From Persephonella marina EX-H1 (GTDB lineage: Bacteria > Aquificota > Aquificia > Aquificales > Hydrogenothermaceae), in contig NC_012440.1 of NCBI RefSeq assembly GCF_000021565.1, positions 1,380,210 through 1,444,209 on the forward strand: DNA of 64,000 nt, in the 5' to 3' direction. The position numbers were made by a program, and so were the translations under genes. Position 1 is the first letter of the stretch; each line of letters opens with the position of its first letter. Below the pieces are notes generated by a model. It ran no database searches, had not been told where the DNA came from, and was given only the letters and a program-made list of their open reading frames with translations. Positions 31,561 to 39,663 of the stretch are shown here, one piece after another.

Positions 31561-33024
31561 ATGAGTCTTAAAGTTTACAACACTCTAACAGGAAAAAAGG
31601 AGGAGTTTGTTCCTATAAAACCGGGTGAGGTAAAGATATACACCTGTGGTGTAACAGTTTACGATGTTAACCATGTAGGGCATGGGAGAAGTCTTATCGT
31701 TTTTGATGTTATAAGAAGATACCTCAGATATTTAGGATACAACGTTTACTTTGTCAGAAACTTCACGGATGTTGATGACAAGATAATAAACAGAGCAAAA
31801 AATGAGTGTCTCCCATTTACAGTTATAGCTGACAGATATATAAAAGAGTACTTTCAGGATGCTGAAAACTTCCGTATAGAGCCTGCTGATGTTGAGCCGA
31901 GGGTTACAACGCACATTCCGGATATTATAGATTTTATACAGAGGCTTATTGATAAAGGTTACGCTTACGAAGTAGAGGGAGATGTTTATTTCTCCGTCAG
32001 AAAGTTTAAGGAGTACGGTAAGCTCTCAAAAAGAAGTGTTGATGAGCTTATAGCAGGTGCGAGGGTTGAGCCAGGTGAGAAGAAAAGAGATCCTCTTGAT
32101 TTTGCATTATGGAAGGCATCAAAGGCAGGAGAACCTGCATGGGATTCACCATGGGGAAAGGGAAGACCTGGATGGCATACAGAATGCTGTGCGATGATAT
32201 TTAAACATCTTGGAGAGACGATAGATATTCACGGTGGTGGTCTTGATCTTACATTCCCTCACCATGAGAATGAGCTTGCACAGGCTGAGGCTTTATCAGA
32301 CAAACCTTTCGCAAGATACTGGATACACAATGGACTTGTTACCGTAAACGGTCAGAAGATGTCAAAATCTCTTGGAAACTATATAACACTTAAGGAGATA
32401 TACTCAAAGTATGATCCTGATGTCCTGAGACTACTTGTCCTCTCAGTTCACTACAGAAGTCCACTTGATTTCAGCTGGGAAAAGATGGAAGAAACTAAAA
32501 AGGCTTATGAAAGGCTCAAAGGTGCAATAGATGAGTACGAGATACTCAAAAAACTTCCGGAGAATCCTGATTTTGATGAGCATCTTTATGATGAGATAGC
32601 AAAAGCTGAGCAGGGATTTTACGCTGCTATGAGTGACGATTTTAATACGCCTGAAGCTTTAGCATCACTTTTTACTCTTGTTAGAGAGATGAACATTCTC
32701 AGAGATAAAGCTGTTAAAAGTGGAGGGATCTCAAAAAAAGCCCTTGAGTCTTATAAGGAGGCCTCAGATGTTTTACACAGCATAGGTAAGGAGATATTTG
32801 GTCTTTTTGACAGCCTCCAGCCATGTATTGAGGTTGAGGAGATAAAGGTAGAGAAGGCTGAGGAAAAGATAGATACTCAGCTTGTTGAGGCACTGATAGA
32901 AGTAAGAAATAAGGCCAGGAAGGAAAAGCAGTTTGAGATAGCTGACTACATAAGGGAAAAACTTTCACAGCTTGGCATCGTTATTGAGGACACACCTGTA
33001 GGAACAAAATGGAAGAAAAAGTGA
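31561..33024 (+). CDS. cysS: Cysteinyl-tRNA synthetase
   Basis: A 487-residue class I synthetase. [16 protein letters not shown] combines a zinc Cys and the HIGH-type motif; GWHTECCAM supplies more zinc/cysteine ligands; [14 protein letters not shown] is the KMSKS loop; the C-terminal helical DALR-like part ends in [13 protein letters not shown]. It charges tRNA-Cys. The SD is AGAGGTGGG. The methyltransferase gene follows after 1 nt. Confidence 0.97.
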   Translation: MSLKVYNTLTGKKEEFVPIKPGEVKIYTCGVTVYDVNHVGHGRSLIVFDVIRRYLRYLGYNVYFVRNFTDVDDKIINRAKNECLPFTVIADRYIKEYFQDAENFRIEPADVEPRVTTHIPDIIDFIQRLIDKGYAYEVEGDVYFSVRKFKEYGKLSKRSVDELIAGARVEPGEKKRDPLDFALWKASKAGEPAWDSPWGKGRPGWHTECCAMIFKHLGETIDIHGGGLDLTFPHHENELAQAEALSDKPFARYWIHNGLVTVNGQKMSKSLGNYITLKEIYSKYDPDVLRLLVLSVHYRSPLDFSWEKMEETKKAYERLKGAIDEYEILKKLPENPDFDEHLYDEIAKAEQGFYAAMSDDFNTPEALASLFTLVREMNILRDKAVKSGGISKKALESYKEASDVLHSIGKEIFGLFDSLQPCIEVEEIKVEKAEEKIDTQLVEALIEVRNKARKEKQFEIADYIREKLSQLGIVIEDTPVGTKWKKK

Positions 33025-33025
33025 T

Positions 33026-33697
33026 ATGGCTCAGGAAAGATTAGCGGCAAAGATATTTGACAGTATAGTTAACGTATACGACAGATTCCTGAACTTTGCC
33101 ACATTCAGCAGGATAAACAGATGGCAGAGAGAACTTATAGAGAATACACCTGAGGGTGAAGTGTTTGTTGATGTTGGAACAGGAACAGGCGAGATAGTAA
33201 AAAAGATCAATGAGATATATCCCGAGACAGATGCTGTGGGGATAGATGTTTCATTTAAGATGCTGAAGGTTGCTAGGGAAAAAACAGGTGAGAAAAATCT
33301 TTTTATACAGGCATCGGCGTATGACTTACCATTTAAGGATAAAACTGTTGATTCTGTTCTCCTCTCTCTTGTTTTCAGACATCTTAATCCTGAAGACGCT
33401 GTAACAGAGTTCAGACGTGTTTTGAAGGATAAAGGCTGTATATCCATACTTGATATCTCAAAACCTTCCAGATATATCTACAGAACCATGTATTTTTTTG
33501 CTGATAAGATATTCAGACCTGTTGGAGAAAGGATATTCACAAAGGAAGAGTACGATTACTTTATAGAGTCCATAGAGAACTCAAAATCCGAAGAAGAGCT
33601 TGAGAGATTTATGGAAGATTTTTCTTTCAGAAAAATTTACAGCTCAAAAAAGTTTGCTGGAATGGTTATTATAGCCGTTTTTCAGAAAGTTAAATAA
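33026..33697 (+). CDS. ubiE: UbiE/MenG-type quinone methyltransferase
   Basis: A 223-residue SAM-dependent methyltransferase. FVDVGTGTGEIVKKI is motif I, IDVSFKMLKVAREKTG motif II, DKTVDSVLLSLVFRHLNPEDAVTEFRRVLKDKG motif III, and the C-terminus has the FxxMV-like KKFAGMVIIAVF. It would methylate the quinone ring in menaquinone-type biosynthesis. UbiE usually has an N-terminal YD motif, seen here as VYDRFLNFATF. It is cotranscribed with cysS. Confidence 0.85.
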   Translation: MAQERLAAKIFDSIVNVYDRFLNFATFSRINRWQRELIENTPEGEVFVDVGTGTGEIVKKINEIYPETDAVGIDVSFKMLKVAREKTGEKNLFIQASAYDLPFKDKTVDSVLLSLVFRHLNPEDAVTEFRRVLKDKGCISILDISKPSRYIYRTMYFFADKIFRPVGERIFTKEEYDYFIESIENSKSEEELERFMEDFSFRKIYSSKKFAGMVIIAVFQKVK

Positions 33698-33747
33698 AAT
33701 AATATTATAATGTTTTAATAAATATCAAAATATAAAAGAGGTGTGTG

Positions 33748-34743
33748 ATGAAGGAATTTATAGTAAACGCTATCAATTACGACAAAAAGATCGTAACAAC
33801 AGCTATAGAAAGTGGTGCCGATTACATCATAATACCTGAGGATAAAGAGGAAGAGGCAAAAAAGCTTGGAAGGGTTAACTTTATAATCGCAGATAAGAAA
33901 GGGAATCTCACTGATGATTTTGTTATAGTAACAATAAAAAACAAGCAGGATGAGGAAAAGGCAGCACAGTTAGCAAAAGCTGGAAAAAAGGTCATAGTCA
34001 GAACAACCGACTGGACAATAATCCCTCTTGAAAACCTTATAGCCCAGTCTGAAAACATCTACGCAGAGGTCAAGAACGCAGATGAGGCAAGTATAGCTGT
34101 AGGTATTCTTGAAAAAGGTGTGAAAGGTGTTGTTCTTGAGACAGAAGATCTTAACGAGATAAAAAGGGTTGCATCTGTTATAAAGGAAACAACTGAGAAA
34201 GTTGAGCTTATCAGGGCAAAGGTAACAGCGATAATTCCTGTAGGAATGGGGGACAGGGTTGCTGTTGACACAACCTCACTCTTTAAAAGGGGAGAGGGAA
34301 TGCTTGTTGGAAACTCATCTGCAGGCATGATACTTGTACATGCTGAGACAGAAGAATCACCATATGTTGCCTCAAGACCTTTCAGGGTAAATGCAGGTGC
34401 TGTTCATATGTACACAAGGGTTCCGGGTGGAAAAACTGTTTATCTTTGCGAGCTTGAGGCTGGTAAGGAAGTTATGGCTTATGATATTGACGGGAATGGA
34501 AGGGCTGTTGTCGTAGGAAGGGCAAAGATTGAGAGAAGACCTATGCTTTTGATAGAGGCTGAATACAACGGGAAAAAGCTGAGTGCTGTTCTTCAGAATG
34601 CTGAGACTATAAGGGTTGTTGGTGGTGACGGCTCTTTAATATCAGTTGTTGATCTTAAAGAGGGTGACGAGATACTGGGATATGTTGAGGAAGCTGGAAG
34701 ACATTTCGGTATGAAAGTAGAAGAAACAATACTGGAAAAATAA
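33748..34743 (+). CDS. 3-dehydroquinate synthase II (archaeal type)
   Basis: A protein of 331 residues from ATG 33748 (AGAGGTG site upstream; GTG 33745 is in frame). The whole length matches the AroB'/MJ1249-type enzyme: ADYIIIPEDKEEEAKKLG, VKGVVLETEDLNEIKRVA, VAVDTTSLFKRGEGMLVGNSSAGMILVHAE, PYVASRPFRVNAGAVHMYTRVPGGKT. This NAD-dependent enzyme makes 3-dehydroquinate from an amino-ketoacid precursor in place of DAHP and AroB. It is typical of archaea and known from few bacteria including Aquificota. It lies 1 nt from the MCE gene downstream. Confidence 0.92.
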   Translation: MKEFIVNAINYDKKIVTTAIESGADYIIIPEDKEEEAKKLGRVNFIIADKKGNLTDDFVIVTIKNKQDEEKAAQLAKAGKKVIVRTTDWTIIPLENLIAQSENIYAEVKNADEASIAVGILEKGVKGVVLETEDLNEIKRVASVIKETTEKVELIRAKVTAIIPVGMGDRVAVDTTSLFKRGEGMLVGNSSAGMILVHAETEESPYVASRPFRVNAGAVHMYTRVPGGKTVYLCELEAGKEVMAYDIDGNGRAVVVGRAKIERRPMLLIEAEYNGKKLSAVLQNAETIRVVGGDGSLISVVDLKEGDEILGYVEEAGRHFGMKVEETILEK

Positions 34744-34744
34744 A

Positions 34745-36289
34745 ATGAACACACAACTAAAGGTAGGCTTATTTGTCCTTATTATATCCGGTATATTCGC
34801 CTACTTAACAATCGCTTTTAATGACAGAGGTTTTGGTCAGGATACACAGGATTACTATATTTACTTCAATATGGTTGAGGGACTTTCAAAGGGAGCGGAT
34901 GTACAGGTAAAAGGTGTAAAGGTAGGTAGAGTTGAGGATATCGTTTTTAAAAACAGCATAGTTGAGGTTAAGGTTTCTATAAGAAAGGATGTTCCCCTTT
35001 ATAAGAATGCTGTTGCATACATAAGAACACTTGGCCTTATGGGGGATAAGTATGTTTATATAGATCCGGGGACGCCAGATGCGGGAAAGCTACCTGAGAA
35101 AGCAATAATCAGAAAGGGACAGGTTTTTACCTCAGCTGAAGAGGCTTTTTCATCAGCCGCTGATGTCGCAAAAAAGGTTGAGATACTTGTTGATAATCTT
35201 AACAAGGCTATAGAAGAAGGAAATCTTACAGAACTGATCAGAAGGATAAGAGTACTTGCAGAACATACAGATCAGCTTGTACAGGAAAACAGGAGAGATC
35301 TTAGAAGAACCATAGAAAATGTGAGGGTTATAACAGATAACCTGAGAACCCACCTGCCTGAACTTATAGCTAAACTTGACAGGATAACAACACATCTTGA
35401 GGCTATAACAGGTGATAACAGGGATGATATAAGGGAGCTTGTTAAAAATCTTAAGGAGACATCTGTTGCGTTAAAGGAGAAAACACCTAAGGTTCTTGAA
35501 GATATAGATCAGGCAGCACTTCAGGTCAGGGATACAGTCGGTGAGAACAGAGAGGATATAAGAAGTGCTGTTGAGAAGATAAAAGATGCCTCCTTAAAGC
35601 TTGACAGGATTCTCGCAAAGATAGATGAAGGAAAAGGAACAATAGGGAAGCTTGTGAATGAGGATGACCTTTACAACAATGTGAATGAAGGAGTTAAATC
35701 TTTCGCAAAACCATTTAAAGTGATAAACAGATCAAAACTTGATATAAAGCTTTATGCTGAAACACATACGGGAAATGAGGATGTAAAGGCCGGTATAGCT
35801 GCTATATTCTCACACAGACCAGACAGGTATTTATACTTTGGTGCATTATCAAACACGAATGGTAAGGTTTTAAAGGAAGAGGAGTACCAGACAGGATCAA
35901 CTGTAACAACTAGACTTACAAGGAATTACGGAATACTCTTTGACGTCCAGTATGCTGGAAAGCTGTTTGGTGAAGATTACCCATCATTATGGGTAAGGGC
36001 TGGTCTTAAGGATTCTGGAGCTGCAGGAGGTTTTGATATCCATTTTTCTGAAAACTTTAAGCTGAAATCAGATATTTACAATTTTGACAGAAGATTTGCA
36101 TCAGGAGAACCTGCCCATCCACAGCTGGATATTGTGTTTCAGTATAAATTCGGCAGTTCACCTATTTTTATAGATTTAGGTGGATCGGATCTTCTGAATG
36201 ATGGGGTAAGGGGTGTTTTCATAGGTGGAGGTTTCCTGTTTAACGACAATGATTTAAAATATATCTTAGGTTCTGTACCAAAACCTTAA
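34745..36289 (+). CDS. MCE (MlaD-like) protein with long helical region and beta-rich C-terminus
   Basis: A 514-residue protein: one transmembrane helix (about 7-25), one MCE domain (about 38-115, FNMVEGLSKGADVQVKGVKVGRVEDIVF), a long charged helical/coiled-coil region (about 140-320 with repeated NRxDIR elements), then a beta-rich C-terminal part (about 330-514, alternating strands with GGG turns). MCE proteins form hexameric lipid tunnels from the inner membrane. The C-terminal part could sit at or in the outer membrane, spanning the envelope in one chain. No Mla ATPase or permease is adjacent. Confidence 0.82.
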   Translation: MNTQLKVGLFVLIISGIFAYLTIAFNDRGFGQDTQDYYIYFNMVEGLSKGADVQVKGVKVGRVEDIVFKNSIVEVKVSIRKDVPLYKNAVAYIRTLGLMGDKYVYIDPGTPDAGKLPEKAIIRKGQVFTSAEEAFSSAADVAKKVEILVDNLNKAIEEGNLTELIRRIRVLAEHTDQLVQENRRDLRRTIENVRVITDNLRTHLPELIAKLDRITTHLEAITGDNRDDIRELVKNLKETSVALKEKTPKVLEDIDQAALQVRDTVGENREDIRSAVEKIKDASLKLDRILAKIDEGKGTIGKLVNEDDLYNNVNEGVKSFAKPFKVINRSKLDIKLYAETHTGNEDVKAGIAAIFSHRPDRYLYFGALSNTNGKVLKEEEYQTGSTVTTRLTRNYGILFDVQYAGKLFGEDYPSLWVRAGLKDSGAAGGFDIHFSENFKLKSDIYNFDRRFASGEPAHPQLDIVFQYKFGSSPIFIDLGGSDLLNDGVRGVFIGGGFLFNDNDLKYILGSVPKP

Positions 36290-36305
36290 TAATATGAGGA
36301 CAAAA

Positions 36306-36989
36306 ATGGATAAAGATGCTTTTTTAAGAAAAGTGAGACTTTTTTCCGGTCTTAAAGACGAGGAGATAAAGGAGATATCAAAATATTTTCATTTTAAAGA
36401 GTTCCACAAAAATGAGTATGTTTTTTTTGAAGGAGATGAGGAACCTGGTATATACATTGTTATAGATGGAATTATAAAATTAACAAAAGAGACGGCAGAA
36501 GGTAAAACGGTGATCCTCAGACTTGTTACACCAGGAGAGGTTTTTGGATGGCTTGTTCTTGGTGAGTCTAAACCAACAAGCACATACACAGCACAGGCAT
36601 TGATAGACTCAAAAGTTCTTTATATATCAAACGCTGATTTCCTCAGACTTATGACAGAATATCCAGCTCTTGCTGTAAGGATTACATGTGAAGCCAGTAA
36701 GATGGTTCTTGAAGCTTACGACAGACTGAAAAGCCTCGCAGCTGAGAAGGTGGAGGGAAGGATAGCAAGTCTTCTCCTTGAGCTTTCCAAGAAGATAGGT
36801 GAGGATCAGGGAGATAAGATTGTTATAAAAGCCCCAATAACCAGGCAGGATCTGGCTGAGATGACAGGAACGACCGTTGAAACAGCCATAAGAATCATGA
36901 GTAAATGGAAAAAAGAGGGGCTTATAAACACAGAAAGGGGTAAAATAGAGATACTGGATCCTGAATATCTGGAAACGCTCATATCGTAA
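36306..36989 (+). CDS. Crp/Fnr-family transcription regulator
   Basis: A protein of 227 residues from ATG 36306 (GAGGA 5 nt upstream; ATG 36294 overlaps that site). It has an N-terminal cyclic-nucleotide-binding-like beta-barrel (about 15-130), a dimer helix and a C-terminal winged helix. The recognition helix reads TTVETAIRIMSKW, keeping the E and R of the FNR recognition segment (TVETISR) that contact TTGAT half-sites. It has one cysteine only, so an FNR-type iron-sulfur cluster is not possible. Perfect FNR-like DNA lies 82 nt downstream (37071-37092) and a 9/10 match at 14054. The ligand is unknown. Confidence 0.88.
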   Translation: MDKDAFLRKVRLFSGLKDEEIKEISKYFHFKEFHKNEYVFFEGDEEPGIYIVIDGIIKLTKETAEGKTVILRLVTPGEVFGWLVLGESKPTSTYTAQALIDSKVLYISNADFLRLMTEYPALAVRITCEASKMVLEAYDRLKSLAAEKVEGRIASLLLELSKKIGEDQGDKIVIKAPITRQDLAEMTGTTVETAIRIMSKWKKEGLINTERGKIEILDPEYLETLIS

Positions 36990-37070
36990 TCTGACAATCT
37001 GTTTAAAAGATCTTGAATTTTATTTTCTCTTAGTATATATTATAAATATAATAATATTCTAATATATTAA

Positions 37071-37092
37071 AAAATTGATTTAAATCAATTTT
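37071..37092. promoter_or_regulatory. Perfect 22-bp palindromic FNR-like operator
   Basis: TTGAT-TTAA-ATCAA (37075-37088) flanked by AAAA and TTTT makes a perfect 22-bp dyad, 15 nt before the efflux operon ATG. Likely -10 boxes (TATAAA/TATAATATT, about 37040-37056) lie upstream of it, so the site covers the transcription start or leader, a position that suggests repression. The regulator at 36306 is the obvious candidate. Confidence 0.7.
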
Positions 37093-37106
37093 TAGAGGAG
37101 TGGTTT

Positions 37107-38480
37107 ATGAGAAAGCTACTGGTTAGTTTGGTTTTACTAACTTTTATAGGTGTTGGTTCAGCAGAGGAGATTACTCTCAAAAAGGCTATAGAGACCGCAC
37201 TTGAGAACAGCTACCAGTTAAAGGCGTCCCAGAATCTGCTGAAGTCAAAGGAGTACCAGCTTAAAGCAACGAAAGGTCTCAGATGGCCCTCACTAACTTT
37301 CAGCGAGATATTCATGAGAACTAACAATCCCGGCTGGGGAATGATGAACACTCTTAATCAGAAAAGGCTTGATATGAACTCATCATCAAACTTTGTTAAT
37401 ATGACATCCTTCGGTTTCCCACCGCCTACCTATCCTGAGATAAACAACTGGCAGACAAAGTTAGAGTTCCAGCTTCCTATCTACACGGGTGGAAAGATAT
37501 CCACAGGAATAAAGATGCAGAAGGAGGAGTATGAAGCCTCAAAGCTTGATCTTGAGAGAACAAAACAGAAGGTTATCTATGATGTATCAAAGGCTTACTA
37601 CGGTGCATTACTTGCGAAAAGAGCTATAAAGCTTGCAAAGCAGGCATATAAATCTGTTGAGAAGCATTATAAAACAGCAAAATCCATGTATGACAACGGT
37701 CTTGCCATATACGCAGATGTTCTCAGAGCAAAAGTTTACCTTATGAATGTTAAAAACAAGATAACAGAGGCAGAAAATCAGTACCTTGTAGCAAAAAGAG
37801 GTCTTTTACTTGCTATGGGACTGGATAAGGTGGATCCTACTCAGATTGAGGTTGTAGGTGAGCTTAAGTTTGAGGACACAGACAGAACTGTAGAGTACTG
37901 GCAGAACTTTGCTATGAACAACAGACCTGATCTTATCGCTCTGAGACAGAGGGTTGAGAATGCCAAGAGAATGGCTGATTTTACAAAGTCTGACCTTTTC
38001 CCAACTATCGGTGCATTTGGCTCTTACGAGCTTAATGATAGAAAAACACCATTTGGTACAGACGGCAGATGGTGGACTATAGGTGTGGCACTGAACTGGA
38101 AAGTTTTTGACGGTTTCCAGAGCATAAATAAATATAAATCTGCTAAAGAGATTTACAGACAGTACCTACACCAGAAGAAAGGTTTTGAAGAGTATATTAA
38201 GTTCAGCGTTTACAAAGCTTACGCTGAGCTTCAAACAGCAAAGGAGAAGCTTACCACGGCAAAACAGAACCTGAAATGGGCTGAAGAGGTATTAAAAATA
38301 ACAGAGAAGAGATACAAGAACCAGATGGCATCAATGATAGATCTTTTAGATACACAGACAATGTACGACAAGATAAGTTTTGATCTCGCAAAGGCTGTTT
38401 ATGAGGCGCAGATAGCCCTTTTAGAACTTCAGTTCCAGTCTGGAGCTTTAAACAAAGAAAAAATTGGAGGAGATAAATAA
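37107..38480 (+). CDS. TolC-family outer membrane efflux protein
   Basis: A 457-residue protein with a signal peptide (1-19) and two OEP repeats with long coiled-coil helices (KAIETALENSYQLKASQNLLKSK..., and after residue 220). FQLPIYTGGKISTGIKM is the typical barrel/hairpin junction, matched by WKVFDGFQSINKYKSA in the second half. It forms the trimeric exit duct of the tripartite pump encoded downstream, overlapping the adaptor gene. The SD is AGAGGAG. Confidence 0.92.
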   Translation: MRKLLVSLVLLTFIGVGSAEEITLKKAIETALENSYQLKASQNLLKSKEYQLKATKGLRWPSLTFSEIFMRTNNPGWGMMNTLNQKRLDMNSSSNFVNMTSFGFPPPTYPEINNWQTKLEFQLPIYTGGKISTGIKMQKEEYEASKLDLERTKQKVIYDVSKAYYGALLAKRAIKLAKQAYKSVEKHYKTAKSMYDNGLAIYADVLRAKVYLMNVKNKITEAENQYLVAKRGLLLAMGLDKVDPTQIEVVGELKFEDTDRTVEYWQNFAMNNRPDLIALRQRVENAKRMADFTKSDLFPTIGAFGSYELNDRKTPFGTDGRWWTIGVALNWKVFDGFQSINKYKSAKEIYRQYLHQKKGFEEYIKFSVYKAYAELQTAKEKLTTAKQNLKWAEEVLKITEKRYKNQMASMIDLLDTQTMYDKISFDLAKAVYEAQIALLELQFQSGALNKEKIGGDK

Positions 38481-39646
38481 TGGCAGGATTAATAAGATTT
38501 ACCCTCTTTTTCTTGCTACCTGTATTTGTTCTTATCCTCTGGATGGGAGGTTATCTTACACCAAGGGTTGAGCCAGGTTATGCTGAAACTGAGGCAAAAG
38601 CTGTTACAGGTATAAAAACGGCGGTCATAAAACCTACAGTTATGAAATCTGAGTATGAGGTTGATGGAACGGTAACATCAAACAACAACGCAAAGGTTTC
38701 AACGAAGCTTATGGCAAAGATACTTGATATAAAGGTAAAAGAGGGTGACACAGTAAAAAAAGGTCAGCTTATAGCTGTTCTGGATGACAGTGAGATAAAA
38801 CAGAACATAAGGGAGGCAAAAGCTGCCCTTGAGGAGCTCTCAAAGGCAAGGGAAGAAGCACTCGCAGGAAGAGAGGCTGCTAAAGCCGGGTATGAGTTTG
38901 CTAAAAGAACATACGAGAGATTTATGAACCTTTATAAAGATAACGCCATCTCAAAACAGCAGCTTGAAGAGATTGAAACAAAGATGATAGGTGCAAAAGC
39001 ACAGCTTGATATGATTGATGCAAAACTTAAGCAGATAGATGCAAAGGAGAAGCAGGTTAAGGCAAAACTGAAGTATGCAAGAATTATGCAGAGTTATGCT
39101 TATGTTAAAGCACCATTTGATGGTGTTGTTATAAAGAAGATGAATGATATAGGTGATATGGCTGCCCCGGGAATGCCTATAGTGATAATCGGGGATAAAG
39201 ATCTCAGATTTTTAGCACAGATAGATGAGAAGCTGATAGACAAGATACACATAGGAGATGAGATAGATGTTTATATAGAAACTATAGGAAAGAAACTTAA
39301 AGGAACGGTAGTTGAAAAGAGTAAGTCAGTAGACCCTATGAACAGAAGTTTCACAGTTAAGATAAAAATACCTTACATAAAAGGTGTTACACCGGGAATG
39401 TACGGAAAGATAAAGATACCTGTTAAGTCTGAGGAAAAGATACTTATTCCTGAATCAGCAGTTGTTAAATGGGGACAGCTTAAGGCTGTTTATACTGTGG
39501 ATAAGAACGGCATATTACATCTAACATTTGTGAAACTTGGAGACAGAATAAACGGTAAGTACGAGGTTGTTTCTGGTATTGATGCTGGCACAGAGATAGT
39601 TGTTGAAAATACTGAAAAAGCTTGTGACGGCTGTAAAATCAGATAA
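38480..39646 (+). CDS. RND efflux periplasmic adaptor (membrane fusion protein)
   Basis: A 388-residue protein with an N-terminal membrane anchor (7-25), a biotinyl-lipoyl-like half motif (VSTKLMAKILDIKVKEGDTVKKGQLIAVLDD), a long alpha hairpin (about 105-200), the second lipoyl half (YAYVKAPFDGVVIKKMNDIGDMAAPGMPIVII) and a beta-barrel/membrane-proximal part. It links the RND pump to the TolC duct. Two C-terminal cysteines (ENTEKACDGCKIR) form a CxxC that might bind metal, hinting at a metal substrate, but this is speculative. Confidence 0.92.
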   Translation: MAGLIRFTLFFLLPVFVLILWMGGYLTPRVEPGYAETEAKAVTGIKTAVIKPTVMKSEYEVDGTVTSNNNAKVSTKLMAKILDIKVKEGDTVKKGQLIAVLDDSEIKQNIREAKAALEELSKAREEALAGREAAKAGYEFAKRTYERFMNLYKDNAISKQQLEEIETKMIGAKAQLDMIDAKLKQIDAKEKQVKAKLKYARIMQSYAYVKAPFDGVVIKKMNDIGDMAAPGMPIVIIGDKDLRFLAQIDEKLIDKIHIGDEIDVYIETIGKKLKGTVVEKSKSVDPMNRSFTVKIKIPYIKGVTPGMYGKIKIPVKSEEKILIPESAVVKWGQLKAVYTVDKNGILHLTFVKLGDRINGKYEVVSGIDAGTEIVVENTEKACDGCKIR

Positions 39647-39663
39647 TCAGGTGGAGGTAAAAA

